NCBI GenBank assembly: GCA_964637695.1
Contig: CAZWVF010000007.1
Location: 1 to 62,292, forward strand
Source: JAGLTZ01 sp964637695
GTDB taxonomy: Bacteria > Blakebacterota > Blakebacteria > Blakebacterales > Blakebacteraceae
Direction: 5' to 3'
Length of the DNA stretch: 62,292 nt
Positions within the stretch are counted from its first letter, which is position 1. Each line of letters begins with the position of its first letter. The notes beneath the pieces are model-generated. The model had not been told where the DNA came from. It did no database searches and saw only the letters and a program-made list of their open reading frames with translations. Shown one piece after another: positions 43,283 to 51,685 of the stretch. The position numbers were made by a program, and so were the translations under genes.

Positions 43283-46117
43283 ATGAAACACTTAATACGA
43301 TTATTCATACTGTTTATCTGCCTGCCGTCAATCACTCCACTGCCGGTACACGCCCAGGAACCTGCACCTGCTGCTGTTATCGGACTATACCAGCAGCTGC
43401 CTGCTGACTCCCTGGTCACGGTGGGCACACTCGACAACGGACTGCGTTATTACATAAGAGAAAACCAGGAACCTGAGAACCGCGCAGAACTGCGCCTGGT
43501 AGTGAAAGCAGGTTCGATCCTGGAGGATGATGACCAGCTGGGACTCGCTCACCTTACCGAACACATGGCATTCAACGGAACGACACATTTCGAAAAACAT
43601 GAACTGGTAAATTATCTCGAATCGATCGGCATGCGGTTCGGCCCCGAATTGAATGCAGGCACCAGTTTCGATGAGACGACATACATGCTGACGGTACCTA
43701 CCGATTCTATTGAGGCCTTCGAAACAGCATTCCTGATACTGGAGGACTGGGCACACGGCATCACATTCGATCCCGAAGAGGTCAATAAAGAACGCGGCGT
43801 CATCGTCGAAGAGTGGCGATTGGGTCGAGGTGCCGGCGCAAGAATGATGGACAAACAATTTCCGATCCTCTTCAAAGGTTCACGGTACGCTGAACGCCTG
43901 CCGATAGGCCGAATGGAAATAATTGAGAATTTCGAGCCGGAGACAGCAGTCCGGTTCTACAGAGACTGGTACAGACCCGACCTCATGGCGGTGGTGGCGG
44001 TTGGAGATTTCGACAAAGATCATGTAGAAACCCTTATTAAAACTCACTTTTCCCGACTCACTCCCGTAGACAATTCCAGACCCCGTCTGACGTATGATAT
44101 CCCCGACCATGCAGAGACACTCTTTGCCATTGCCACCGATCCGGAGGCCTCCGGTTCAAGCGTTGCTGTTTACTTTAAACAGCCCCTTCGGTCAAGGGGA
44201 ACGGTCGGCCTCTATCGACAGCAGTTGGTTGAGAGGCTGTACAATTCGATGCTCAACCAGCGTCTGGGCGAACTGAGTCAACAGGCTGATCCTCCCTTTA
44301 TATTCGCCTCATCGAGTCAGGGAATTTTCGTCAGATCAAAGGAAGTCTATACCCTGTTTGCTTCAGTAAAAGACGGAGGCATCCCTCAGGGATTGGAAAC
44401 AATTCTTACCGAAGCGGAGCGTGTCGGGCGTCACGGTTTTCTCGAATCGGAACTGGAACGCGTGAAGACCAACGTGCTCAGATCCATGGAGAGGTCTTTT
44501 GCAGAGCGGGAAAAGACTTCTTCCAGAAGTTATGTGAGCAGATACATCAGCAATTTCACGAATGGATCGCAGATCGCCGATATCGGTTATCGATACGAAC
44601 TTTACAAACGATTCGTATCCGAGATTACACTTGAAGAGGTGAACCGGCTGGCCCGGCAGTGGATCAGCGACGAGAACCGGGTGGTGATGGTAAATGCACC
44701 GGATAAGGAAGGGCTGGAGACTCCTGCCGAACGGGAACTCAACGCAGTTTTCGAAACAGCAGAGAGTAAGGAAATCGAACCATACACCGAGACGGTTGGA
44801 GATGAACCGCTGGTGCCGGTCCTGCCCGAACCGGGTTCGATCGTATCTGAAAGCATATATGAGGAGGTAGATGTAACTGAGTGGGAGTTATCCAACGGAG
44901 TCAAGGTGGCAATGAAACCTACTGACTTCAAGGAAGATCAGATCATGTTCAGGGCCTTCAGCCCCGGAGGTCTCTCGCTGGTTGACGATGAGGTATTTTT
45001 AACCGTATTGAGTTCAATTCCAATCATTGGCATGTCGGGCCTGAGTTCCTTCAACATGATAGATCTGAACAAGAAGCTGGCCGGAAAGGTAGCGAGTGCC
45101 AGTGCGTCTGTAGGAGAACTGGAGGAGGGCCTGTCCGGATCGGCCTCCCCTCAGGACCTCGAGACCATGTTCCAGCTCATCTATCTGAACTTCACCGCCC
45201 CACGGGCTGACAGCACAGTGTTCCTTTCCATGCAGGCCCGAATGCGAGCTATGATAGCGAACTGGGGTGCCAATCCCAGGGCGGCTTTCTCCGACACGCT
45301 CCAGGTCACGATGACCCAGTACCACCCTCGATCCCCGCTTGTCAGCGAAGCTCTGATTGATGCGATGGACCTTCAGGCGAGCTTTGAGCTTTACAAAGAC
45401 AGATTCGCAGACGCGAGTGATTTCACCTTTGTATTCGTAGGCAACCTCGACCTGTCAATAATGCGGCCGCTTGTCGAACGATATCTCGGTTCACTTCCCT
45501 CGATCGACCGGATCGAAACCTGGCGAGACGTCGGTCCCAAACCCCCTGAGGGTGTGATCGTGAAATCTGTCTACAAGGGTATGGAACCGCAGAGTCGGTC
45601 TGTGTTCATCTTCACAGGACCGTTTGAAGATTCTCGTGCAAACCGGCACGCATTCCAATCGATGGTTTCAGTACTGCAAATCAAGCTGCGGGAACGTATC
45701 AGGGAGGAACTTGGCGGGACATACAACGTCAGCGTAAGCGGTAGTAACACCTGGCGGCCCACATGCAATTATTCGATTTCCATCAGCTACGGCTGCGATC
45801 CCGAACGGGTGGATGAATTGAAAAACGTTGTTTTTGAGGAGATTGAGAATCTCCAGTCCAACGGCCCGGGAGAGGAGAACCTGAACAAGGTCAAGGAGAA
45901 TCAGCGCCGAACCCGCGAGACGAACCTGGAGCGGAACAGCTACTGGCTGTCCCAGCTGGCATTCCGCTATCAAAAGGGGCAAGACCCGACTGACGTACTT
46001 GGTTACGAAGTATTCATCGAAGCTCTCACGGCTGAAATGGTCCAGGAGGCGGCAAAACTCTATTTCAACATGGACAACTACGTGCAGGTTACTCTCTATC
46101 CGGAGACCGAAAAGTAG
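43283..46117 (+). CDS. M16-family zinc metalloprotease (two-domain insulinase/PqqL type)
   Basis: This 944-residue protein has a signal peptide (LIRLFILFICLPSITPLPVHA). The inverted zinc motif is HLTEH in QLGLAHLTEHMAFNGTTHFEKHELVNYLESIGMRFG. The downstream Glu is in EVNKERGVIVEEWRLGRGAGARMM. The second M16 half begins near VDVTEWELSNGVKVAMKPTDFKEDQIMF and has the inactive-domain wording usual for the family, with LREELGGTYNVSVSGS near the end. Members form a clam-shaped chamber that cleaves small unfolded peptides; this one is exported, probably periplasmic. Length fits PqqL-like proteases. The gene ends 14 bases before the convergent NSS transporter gene. AAGGATCT upstream is a modest ribosome site. 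Confidence 0.92.
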   Translation: MKHLIRLFILFICLPSITPLPVHAQEPAPAAVIGLYQQLPADSLVTVGTLDNGLRYYIRENQEPENRAELRLVVKAGSILEDDDQLGLAHLTEHMAFNGTTHFEKHELVNYLESIGMRFGPELNAGTSFDETTYMLTVPTDSIEAFETAFLILEDWAHGITFDPEEVNKERGVIVEEWRLGRGAGARMMDKQFPILFKGSRYAERLPIGRMEIIENFEPETAVRFYRDWYRPDLMAVVAVGDFDKDHVETLIKTHFSRLTPVDNSRPRLTYDIPDHAETLFAIATDPEASGSSVAVYFKQPLRSRGTVGLYRQQLVERLYNSMLNQRLGELSQQADPPFIFASSSQGIFVRSKEVYTLFASVKDGGIPQGLETILTEAERVGRHGFLESELERVKTNVLRSMERSFAEREKTSSRSYVSRYISNFTNGSQIADIGYRYELYKRFVSEITLEEVNRLARQWISDENRVVMVNAPDKEGLETPAERELNAVFETAESKEIEPYTETVGDEPLVPVLPEPGSIVSESIYEEVDVTEWELSNGVKVAMKPTDFKEDQIMFRAFSPGGLSLVDDEVFLTVLSSIPIIGMSGLSSFNMIDLNKKLAGKVASASASVGELEEGLSGSASPQDLETMFQLIYLNFTAPRADSTVFLSMQARMRAMIANWGANPRAAFSDTLQVTMTQYHPRSPLVSEALIDAMDLQASFELYKDRFADASDFTFVFVGNLDLSIMRPLVERYLGSLPSIDRIETWRDVGPKPPEGVIVKSVYKGMEPQSRSVFIFTGPFEDSRANRHAFQSMVSVLQIKLRERIREELGGTYNVSVSGSNTWRPTCNYSISISYGCDPERVDELKNVVFEEIENLQSNGPGEENLNKVKENQRRTRETNLERNSYWLSQLAFRYQKGQDPTDVLGYEVFIEALTAEMVQEAAKLYFNMDNYVQVTLYPETEK

Positions 46118-46131
46118 AAAGGAAACGGTTG

Positions 46132-47457
46132 CTAGGAGACTGATTCGAGCAGCCAGTTCGTTCCGACAAAGATCACTGAAAGAGGTATTACGATCCTCAT
46201 CCACCAGTAGAGGATCCGGTGGAACAGTTTCATACGGCCGCCCGATAGTTCTTTCAGTGCTTCTGATCGCTTTATACACCAGGCTGTGGTGAGCACTGCA
46301 AGAAGAGTACCCAGCGTCTGCATTCCCGATCCGAAAAACAGGTCCCATGGTACAAAGACCTTCATATTGACCATCGGAGGTATCGCCAGCAGCATGACTA
46401 TCACACAGGTGATTATCACGGCTTTCCTGCGTGACAGAGAAGTATTGTCGACCAGTCCTCCGACCAGCACCTCCAGAGCCGCCACGGCAGAGAGGAATGC
46501 CGCGCCGAAGAGTCCGGCGAAAAAGAGCAGTCCAAAGAGGCCACCCAGAGGCATCTGCTGGAAGGTCATAGGCAGGGTATCGAAGATCAGGGAGGGTCCG
46601 CTGTCAGGCGCCAGGCTGAAAGCAAATACGGCAGGGAAGATGGCGAGCCCGGCCAGCAGCCCCGCCAGAGTGTCTCCCAACCCGATGAACACCGCAGTCT
46701 TCAGGACATTCGTCTGACGGCTCATATACGATCCATATATGACCATGAAGGTTCCACCCAGCGACATGGAGAACACTGCCTGTCCCAGCGCCGCTGCCAT
46801 AACGGAACCCCGAAGGTCCGCCAGCCGGAAAGAACCGACGTACCATTTCAGACCTTCGCCGGCACCCTCCAGTGTCAGCGAGCGTATTATCAGGATGAGC
46901 AGGATTACGAGAAGAGCAGGCATGATCACCTTGCTGACCCGCTCTATACCTTTTCTGAGTCCCTTCAGCAGTATTATCCCGCACATGCCTATAACGAGCG
47001 GTGTCACCATCAACTGCAGTGAGAGACTGAGAAGGTTAAAGCCTTCGTCCGGAGGTATGATCACCGATGGATCAATAGTGAGGCCAGAGAGGGAGAGCGC
47101 CTGACCAACGGCGAACGCTCCAACCCATCCGATCGTATTCGAGTAGTACCCGGTAGCACAGAATACCACGAAAATGAGGAGGAAACCTGCATACCTGCCA
47201 CCAGGGAGCCCTCCTCTCTCAAATGCACCCAGGGTTCCCCTCTGTGTGTGGCGTCCCAGCACCATCTCGGCCATCAGAGCGGGTATCCCGACCAGGAGAA
47301 CCATCAACAGATAGAAGAGGACGAATGAGGCTCCCCCATACCTGCCTACCATGTAAGGAAATCGGAAGACATTGCCCAGACCTACAGCAACCCCGATCAT
47401 GGTCATCAATAATCCGAAATTGGACGCGAAGGTCTCCCGGCCCCTGTTTAAGATCAC
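46132..47457 (-). CDS. Sodium-dependent NSS-family transporter
   Basis: This 441-residue protein has about 11 membrane helices and starts with FASNFGLLMTMIGVAVGLGNVFRFPYMVGRYGGASFVLFYLLMVLLVGIPALMAEMVLGRHTQRG. The GLGN-x-x-RFPY block is the sodium and substrate site of the LeuT/SNF fold. Later are YYSNTIGWVGAFAVG and AFSMSLGGTFMVIYGSYMSR, with the family's conserved Gly-rich turns. Members import amino acids or related molecules with sodium. Its start overlaps the stop of the aldehyde dehydrogenase gene by four bases, so the two are one transcript and may share a substrate pathway. The substrate itself cannot be told from sequence. Confidence 0.92.
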   Translation of the reverse strand: MILNRGRETFASNFGLLMTMIGVAVGLGNVFRFPYMVGRYGGASFVLFYLLMVLLVGIPALMAEMVLGRHTQRGTLGAFERGGLPGGRYAGFLLIFVVFCATGYYSNTIGWVGAFAVGQALSLSGLTIDPSVIIPPDEGFNLLSLSLQLMVTPLVIGMCGIILLKGLRKGIERVSKVIMPALLVILLILIIRSLTLEGAGEGLKWYVGSFRLADLRGSVMAAALGQAVFSMSLGGTFMVIYGSYMSRQTNVLKTAVFIGLGDTLAGLLAGLAIFPAVFAFSLAPDSGPSLIFDTLPMTFQQMPLGGLFGLLFFAGLFGAAFLSAVAALEVLVGGLVDNTSLSRRKAVIITCVIVMLLAIPPMVNMKVFVPWDLFFGSGMQTLGTLLAVLTTAWCIKRSEALKELSGGRMKLFHRILYWWMRIVIPLSVIFVGTNWLLESVS

Positions 47458-48815
47458 TTTATATAGACCGTCTTGATGTTAACGAATTCCCGGATGCCGA
47501 AAACAGAGAGCTCCCGTCCATATCCTGAATCTTTTATCCCGCCGAAGGGAAGCCGCGGATCTGAGCGGACGGAATCATTCACGAAACATGCACCCGCCTC
47601 CAGCTTCTTCACCGCAATCTCCTCCCCTTTCTGAAGATCACCTGTGAATACGGCCGCACCCAGTCCATAGCTGGTATCATTGGCGACTCTGATAGCTTCC
47701 TCCTCATCCTCTACTCCGATTATGGCCGCTACCGGACCGAACAGCTCTTCATCGAAAGCCGGCATCCCACCGGTCACGTCGGTCAGTACCGTTACAGGAT
47801 AGAAGTACCCCGGCCCATCGGGTATCGTTCCACCCAGAAGCAGCTTCGCTCCCTTTGCTATGCTCTCTTCAACCTGCCGGTGCAGATTGTCTCTCAGATC
47901 AGGTCTTGCGAGAGGACCGACATGTGTTTCCTCCTTCATCGGATCTCCGACCGTCCAGCTTTCCATCTCTTTGACGAGAGTTTCTTCCAGCTGTTCTTTC
48001 TGTGAATTCAGGACAATGATCCGTTTGGCGGCAATGCACACCTGACCGGCATTGAAGAGGCGGGCGAATGCACACGTCTTAACCGCCGCTTCAAAATCGG
48101 CGTCTTCAAGTATCAGGTAGGGATCGCTTCCACCCAGCTCCAGCACCGTCTTTTTCAGCATCTCGCCTGCTTTCCGTGCCACCTCCCGACCCGCCCTGGT
48201 GCTGCCTGTAAGGGTAACTGCCCTGACATGCGGATTTTCGATAATCGCCTCCACATGTTCGACATCGACCAGCAATGACCTGAAAAGATGCTCAGGAAAT
48301 CCTGCTTCAATGAAAAGTCGTTCAATGGCGACGGCACAGCCTGGTGTGCTCGGTGCGTGCTTGAGGAGTACGGCATTGCCCGCCATAAGAGCAGGTGCGC
48401 CGAAACGGAAAACCTGCCAGAAAGGAAAATTCCAGGGCATGATCGCCAGCACTGCTCCCAGCGGCTGATAGGATACAAAACTCTTCGACGCCGCGGTTTC
48501 AACCATCTCCGGAGCCAGAAATTCTTCTGCCCTCTCAGCATAGAAATCGCAAACACCGGCACATTTTTCGATCTCACCCCGAGCGTCGACTACAGGTTTG
48601 CCCATCTCTTCCGTCATCAGACGAGCCAGCTCCTCTTTCCTGTTCCTCAGAATGCGGCCGACCTGTCTGAGAAGATCTGTTCTGTGCCCGAAGGAGGTCT
48701 CCCTCCACGAGAGAAAGGCCGAATGTGTAAGATCGATCTGCTCCAGGATCTCGGACGAGGACAGCTCCGGGTAATCGCCGACAACCTCACCTGTTGCCGG
48801 ATTGACAGCTTTCAT
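47454..48815 (-). CDS. NAD(P)-dependent aldehyde dehydrogenase, succinate-semialdehyde dehydrogenase-like
   Basis: This 453-residue enzyme shows the ALDH markers: MPWNFPFWQVFRFGAPALMAGNAVLLKHAPSTPG, which forms the nucleotide-binding region; VTLTGSTRAGREVARKAG; KKTVLELGGSDPYLILEDAD with the general-base Glu; and FNAGQVCIAAKRIIV with the catalytic Cys. The later FDEELFGPVAAI and FVNDSVRSDPRLPFGGIKDSGYGRELSVFGIREFVNIKTV complete the fold. The wording is closest to the succinate-semialdehyde dehydrogenase (GabD/YneI) group, which oxidises succinate semialdehyde to succinate. The NSS transporter gene overlaps its stop by four bases downstream. No GABA aminotransferase is in the window, so the GABA link is inference. 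Confidence 0.88.
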   Translation of the reverse strand: MKAVNPATGEVVGDYPELSSSEILEQIDLTHSAFLSWRETSFGHRTDLLRQVGRILRNRKEELARLMTEEMGKPVVDARGEIEKCAGVCDFYAERAEEFLAPEMVETAASKSFVSYQPLGAVLAIMPWNFPFWQVFRFGAPALMAGNAVLLKHAPSTPGCAVAIERLFIEAGFPEHLFRSLLVDVEHVEAIIENPHVRAVTLTGSTRAGREVARKAGEMLKKTVLELGGSDPYLILEDADFEAAVKTCAFARLFNAGQVCIAAKRIIVLNSQKEQLEETLVKEMESWTVGDPMKEETHVGPLARPDLRDNLHRQVEESIAKGAKLLLGGTIPDGPGYFYPVTVLTDVTGGMPAFDEELFGPVAAIIGVEDEEEAIRVANDTSYGLGAAVFTGDLQKGEEIAVKKLEAGACFVNDSVRSDPRLPFGGIKDSGYGRELSVFGIREFVNIKTVYIK

Positions 48816-48909
48816 TGAAACACCTTAATCATCAGAGTTTGAGATTTCCTGCATTTCAGAGTTAACTTGAAGAAGTTACATGGACTCAAAACAGAAGGAG
48901 CCCGACTAG

Positions 48910-49991
48910 ATGATACGGCAATCCAGATCATACATATTCCCGGCCCGACTGTCTGCAACGTTGAGAAGCATGATATCGATAACAGTTATCGCCCTGGTAC
49001 TCATATCTGCCTCCTCTCAACCGGTATCGAGTCAGGAGAGGCGGAACAGGCAGGACCGCCAGGAACGGTACCTGCAGGAAAAGGCCAGAAGGGATGCCAG
49101 GTTCCAGGAGCTGTATGAGGGTGTTCTTGAAATGAAGAAGACATCGTATAAGAGCAGGATCGGCGGATTGGAAATACCGGTCTACGTATTCCAGCCATTC
49201 GAGAAGAGGGGTCCACGGGGACACGCTGCCCTGATATGGGTGCACGGCGGTGTCCACGGCGATCTCGATCCCGAGCACTACGCTCCATTTATCCGGGAAG
49301 CTGTTGAAAAGGGATACGTAGTCGTGGCTCCCGAATACAGGGGCAGTACCGGATATGGCCAGGAATTTTATGATGCTATTGATTACGGCGGCTGGGAGGT
49401 CGACGATGTATTGACCGCGGTCGATTTCATCAGGGAGACCCTGCCCCATGTGGACCCGGATAGACTGGGAATAATCGGGTGGAGCCACGGGGGATTCATC
49501 ACACTTCACTCCATCTTTCGGGAGCCCGATACCTTCAAGGCTGCGGCCGCGATGGTACCGGTCACCAATCTCACTTTCCGTCTTTCTTACAAAGGCCCGC
49601 GATATGCGTCAAATTATGTATCTCAACCGCGGATCGGCGGTCTGCCCCATGAGCCGGGAGCAAGAGAGGTCTATATTGAAAGGTCACCGGTCTACAGCGT
49701 GGACAAACTTGAAACACCTCTGATCGTTCACGTTGCAGAAAACGACAACGATGTCAACTTCGTTGAATCCGAAATGCTGATCCACGCCCTTGAATACAAG
49801 AAACCTCAACTGGCGGAAACGAAAATCTATAAAGATCCACCAGGCGGACATTCCTTCAACCGGCAGGTTGATCAGGAAAACGGCTACATACGTAAATACA
49901 GCTGGGAGCAGCGCGACTCGTGGAACCGGATATGGACATTCCTCGAACTGTATCTGAAGCCGTACATGGATGCAGAGGGAAAGCTGTATTA
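48910..49991 (+). CDS. S9-type exported alpha/beta hydrolase (prolyl-oligopeptidase-like domain)
   Basis: The ATG at 48910 has AAGGAG nine bases upstream. A later ATG at 48970 starts an equally good signal peptide (MISITVIALVLISASSQPVSSQ). The 360-residue protein has a charged stretch (ERRNRQDRQERYLQEKARRD), then the hydrolase. AALIWVHGGVHGD and VVAPEYRGSTGYGQEFYD are followed by the nucleophile Ser in IIGWSHGGFITLHSIF, the Asp in HVAENDNDVNFVE and the His in DPPGGHSFNRQVD. This order and wording match the C-terminal catalytic domain of S9 peptidases without the propeller. The last codon visible is TA-N at the edge of the 49992 gap; it is probably the stop. Confidence 0.88.
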
Positions 49992-50091
49992 NNNNNNNNN
50001 NNNNNNNNNNNNNNNNNNNNNNNNNNNNNNNNNNNNNNNNNNNNNNNNNNNNNNNNNNNNNNNNNNNNNNNNNNNNNNNNNNNNNNNNNNN
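49992..50091. other. Scaffold gap of unknown size
   Basis: This run of 100 N follows the probable stop of the S9-type hydrolase gene. Unlike the other two gaps, the two flanks do not share a 55-base overlap, so real sequence of unknown length is missing. The right flank begins with the first copy of a 48-bp repeat, which makes an unassembled repeat array a plausible reason for the break. Confidence 0.85.
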
Positions 50092-50097
50092 AAAAAA

Positions 50098-50117
50098 CCG
50101 CAAGCATGCGCTTGCGG
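50098..50117 (-). terminator. Second terminator copy (after the tRNA-like remnant)
   Basis: The hairpin CCGCAAGC-GCAT-GCTTGCGG is followed on the minus strand by at least six T before the N gap. It is identical to the tRNA-Leu terminator at 50156-50182 and belongs to the second repeat unit. Confidence 0.8.
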
Positions 50118-50155
50118 GTATCTGGTGCCCGAGGCCGGAGTTGGCCTCGTGCCTG

Positions 50156-50182
50156 AAAAAAACCGCAAGCATGCGCTTGCGG
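50156..50182 (-). terminator. Rho-independent terminator of the gap-pgk-tpiA-secG-tRNA-Leu operon
   Basis: Directly after the tRNA-Leu CCA end and five bases, an 8-bp perfect stem (CCGCAAGC and GCTTGCGG, loop GCAT) is followed by seven T on the minus strand. This is a textbook intrinsic terminator closing the glycolytic/secG/tRNA transcript. Confidence 0.9.
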
Positions 50183-50187
50183 GTATC

Positions 50188-50275
50188 TGGTGCCCGAGGC
50201 CGGATTTGAACCGGCACGGGATTTCTCCCACTGCCCCCTCAAGACAGCGTGTCTACCAATTTCCACCACTCGGGC
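50188..50275 (-). tRNA. tRNA-Leu (anticodon GAG)
   Basis: The 88-base minus-strand gene has acceptor stem GCCCGAG/CTCGGGC, anticodon stem CTGTC/GGCAG with loop TTGAGGG (anticodon GAG, reading CUU/CUC), a long variable arm (TGGGAGAAATCCCGT) typical of Leu, T stem GCCGG/CCGGC with loop TTCAAAT, and an encoded CCA. It follows the secG stop by 9 bases. The same secG-tRNA-Leu(GAG) arrangement is known in Escherichia coli (secG-leuU). Confidence 0.97.
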
Positions 50276-50284
50276 AGTATTGTT

Positions 50285-50701
50285 CTAAAGCTTTGCTCCC
50301 CCTCCACTGGTGTCAGGCGCTACAGGCGACGGTGTAACACCTCCACCAGGCGGTGGAATGTTCGGTGTTGCTCCGGGAAGAAGAGGCAGACCTGTCTCAG
50401 GAATCTGCTGCTGCTGCCGCCGTTCTACCGAATCCATAATAACACTACGAGCACCACCTTCAACCGGCGGTCGAACAAGGCTCATAATAACGCTGAGAAG
50501 CAGGAATGCCGTGCCGAGGTAAGTAGTTGCCTTGCTGAGGAAATCGGCAGCACCCCGTCCTCCGAACATCGCTGATGAGAGTCCACTTCCACCACCAAAA
50601 GCGCCACCGAGACCCTGTCCCTTGGAATCCTGGACGAGGATCACCAGCATCAACAGTGCACAATCAAGTATGAAGAGAAACAACAACACCGTATACAGCA
50701 T
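50285..50701 (-). CDS. secG: Protein translocase subunit SecG
   Basis: This 138-residue protein has the two SecG membrane helices. VLLFLFILDCALLMLVILVQDSKGQGLGGAFGGGSGL ends in the conserved Q-x-x-KGxGLGxAFGG loop, followed by FGGRGAADFLSKATTYLGTAFLLLSVIMSLV. SecG binds SecYE in the inner membrane and assists protein export. The remaining 55 residues form a Pro/Gly/Gln-rich tail (LPLLPGATPNIPPPGGGVTPSP) that is longer than usual. It sits between tpiA and the tRNA-Leu gene on one transcript, a common bacterial order. The start is 40 bases downstream of the tpiA stop. Confidence 0.95.
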   Translation of the reverse strand: MLYTVLLFLFILDCALLMLVILVQDSKGQGLGGAFGGGSGLSSAMFGGRGAADFLSKATTYLGTAFLLLSVIMSLVRPPVEGGARSVIMDSVERRQQQQIPETGLPLLPGATPNIPPPGGGVTPSPVAPDTSGGGAKL

Positions 50702-50741
50702 GATCTATCAACTCTTTTCCTGGAAGCAGGGGCCGGACTCT

Positions 50742-51649
50742 CTACGCTGAGCGAACAATGGCAGCAAATGATTCGGCATCGAGGCTGGCACCACCAACAA
50801 GCGCTCCGTCGATGTCGGGCTGCTCCATCAGGTTCGCCGCATTATCCGGCTTAACGCTTCCTCCGTACTGGATTCTAATCATTCCGGCCAGATCGACCCC
50901 GAAGAACTGTGTCAGCTTCGCCCTTATAAAGGCGTGCACCTCCTGGGCCTGCTCCGGCGTTGCGGTCTGTCCGGTTCCTATCGCCCATACAGGCTCATAG
51001 GCAACCACCAGATCATCTGCCCCGGAGATCTCTATCCCTTCGAGGCAGCCCTCCAATTGACCCGCTAAAACCGATTCCATATTGCCCGATTCGCGCTCAG
51101 AGAGAGATTCGCCGACACAGAGTATCGGCCTCAATCCAGCCCGAAGAGCAGATGCAACCTTTTCTCTGATTTGCGGGTCGGATTCACTAAAGTAGTATCT
51201 GCGCTCCGAGTGACCAAGGATAACGTGACTGACACCCAGAGATAACAACATCACTGCAGAAATCTCTCCGGTGTATGCACCCTCTTCTTCCTCGTGCATG
51301 TTCTGGGCACCGAGCAGGAATCCGGATCCTTCCAGCGCCTGCGAAACGGTGATGAGAGCTGTAAATGGCGGACACAGAACCACATCCACACTCTGGACAT
51401 CCGATATCAGGAGAAGCAGAGAACGGGTAAGAGAATCGGCTTCATCCGCAGTCATGTGCATTTTCCAGTTGCCTGCCACTANNNNNNNNNNNNNNNNNNN
51501 NNNNNNNNNNNNNNNNNNNNNNNNNNNNNNNNNNNNNNNNNNNNNNNNNNNNNNNNNNNNNNNNNNNNNNNNNNNNNNNNNGTAAGAGAATCGGCTTCAT
51601 CCGCAGTCATGTGCATTTTCCAGTTGCCTGCCACTATGTTTCTGCGCAT
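50742..51649 (-). CDS. tpiA: Triosephosphate isomerase, interrupted by an assembly gap
   Basis: The catalytic residues are all present: NWKMH near the N-terminus (Lys), LGHSERR (His), VVAYEPVWAIGTGQTATPEQAQEVH (Glu and flexible loop) and IQYGGSVKP. It interconverts glyceraldehyde-3-phosphate and dihydroxyacetone phosphate. A 100-N run (51482-51581) splits the start. The 55 bases at 51427-51481 are identical to those at 51582-51636. Merging them restores ATG at 51649 (MRRNIVAGNWKMH), with GGAAGGT upstream, and a normal 250-residue protein. The frame up to 51479 alone would lack those first residues. The pgk stop lies 36 bases upstream. Confidence 0.95.
51427..51636. other. Scaffold gap with a duplicated 55-bp contig overlap
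   Basis: A run of 100 N (51482-51581) is flanked by two identical 55-base copies (51427-51481 and 51582-51636) of the tpiA start. It is the same assembly artefact as at 40958-41057. No missing sequence is expected. Confidence 0.9.
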
Positions 51650-51685
51650 CTGACCTTCCCTTCCGCGTTTACAGTTTATCAGGTT

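Larger units (their letters stand above)
50092..50204 (-). repeat. Tandem 65-bp unit: tRNA-Leu 3' end plus terminator, repeated
   Basis: A 48-base sequence (50092-50139) is repeated exactly at 50157-50204. On the minus strand it is the 3' end of tRNA-Leu (CCGG, CTCGGGC, ACCA) followed by a strong terminator hairpin. The first copy is preceded by GCACGAGGCC instead of a full tRNA body, so the unit reads as a tRNA whose middle was lost. At 50123-50152 it forms a 10-bp stem with one mismatch, a 6-base loop and an ACCA tail. The N gap lies directly beyond. More copies may be hidden there. Confidence 0.75.
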
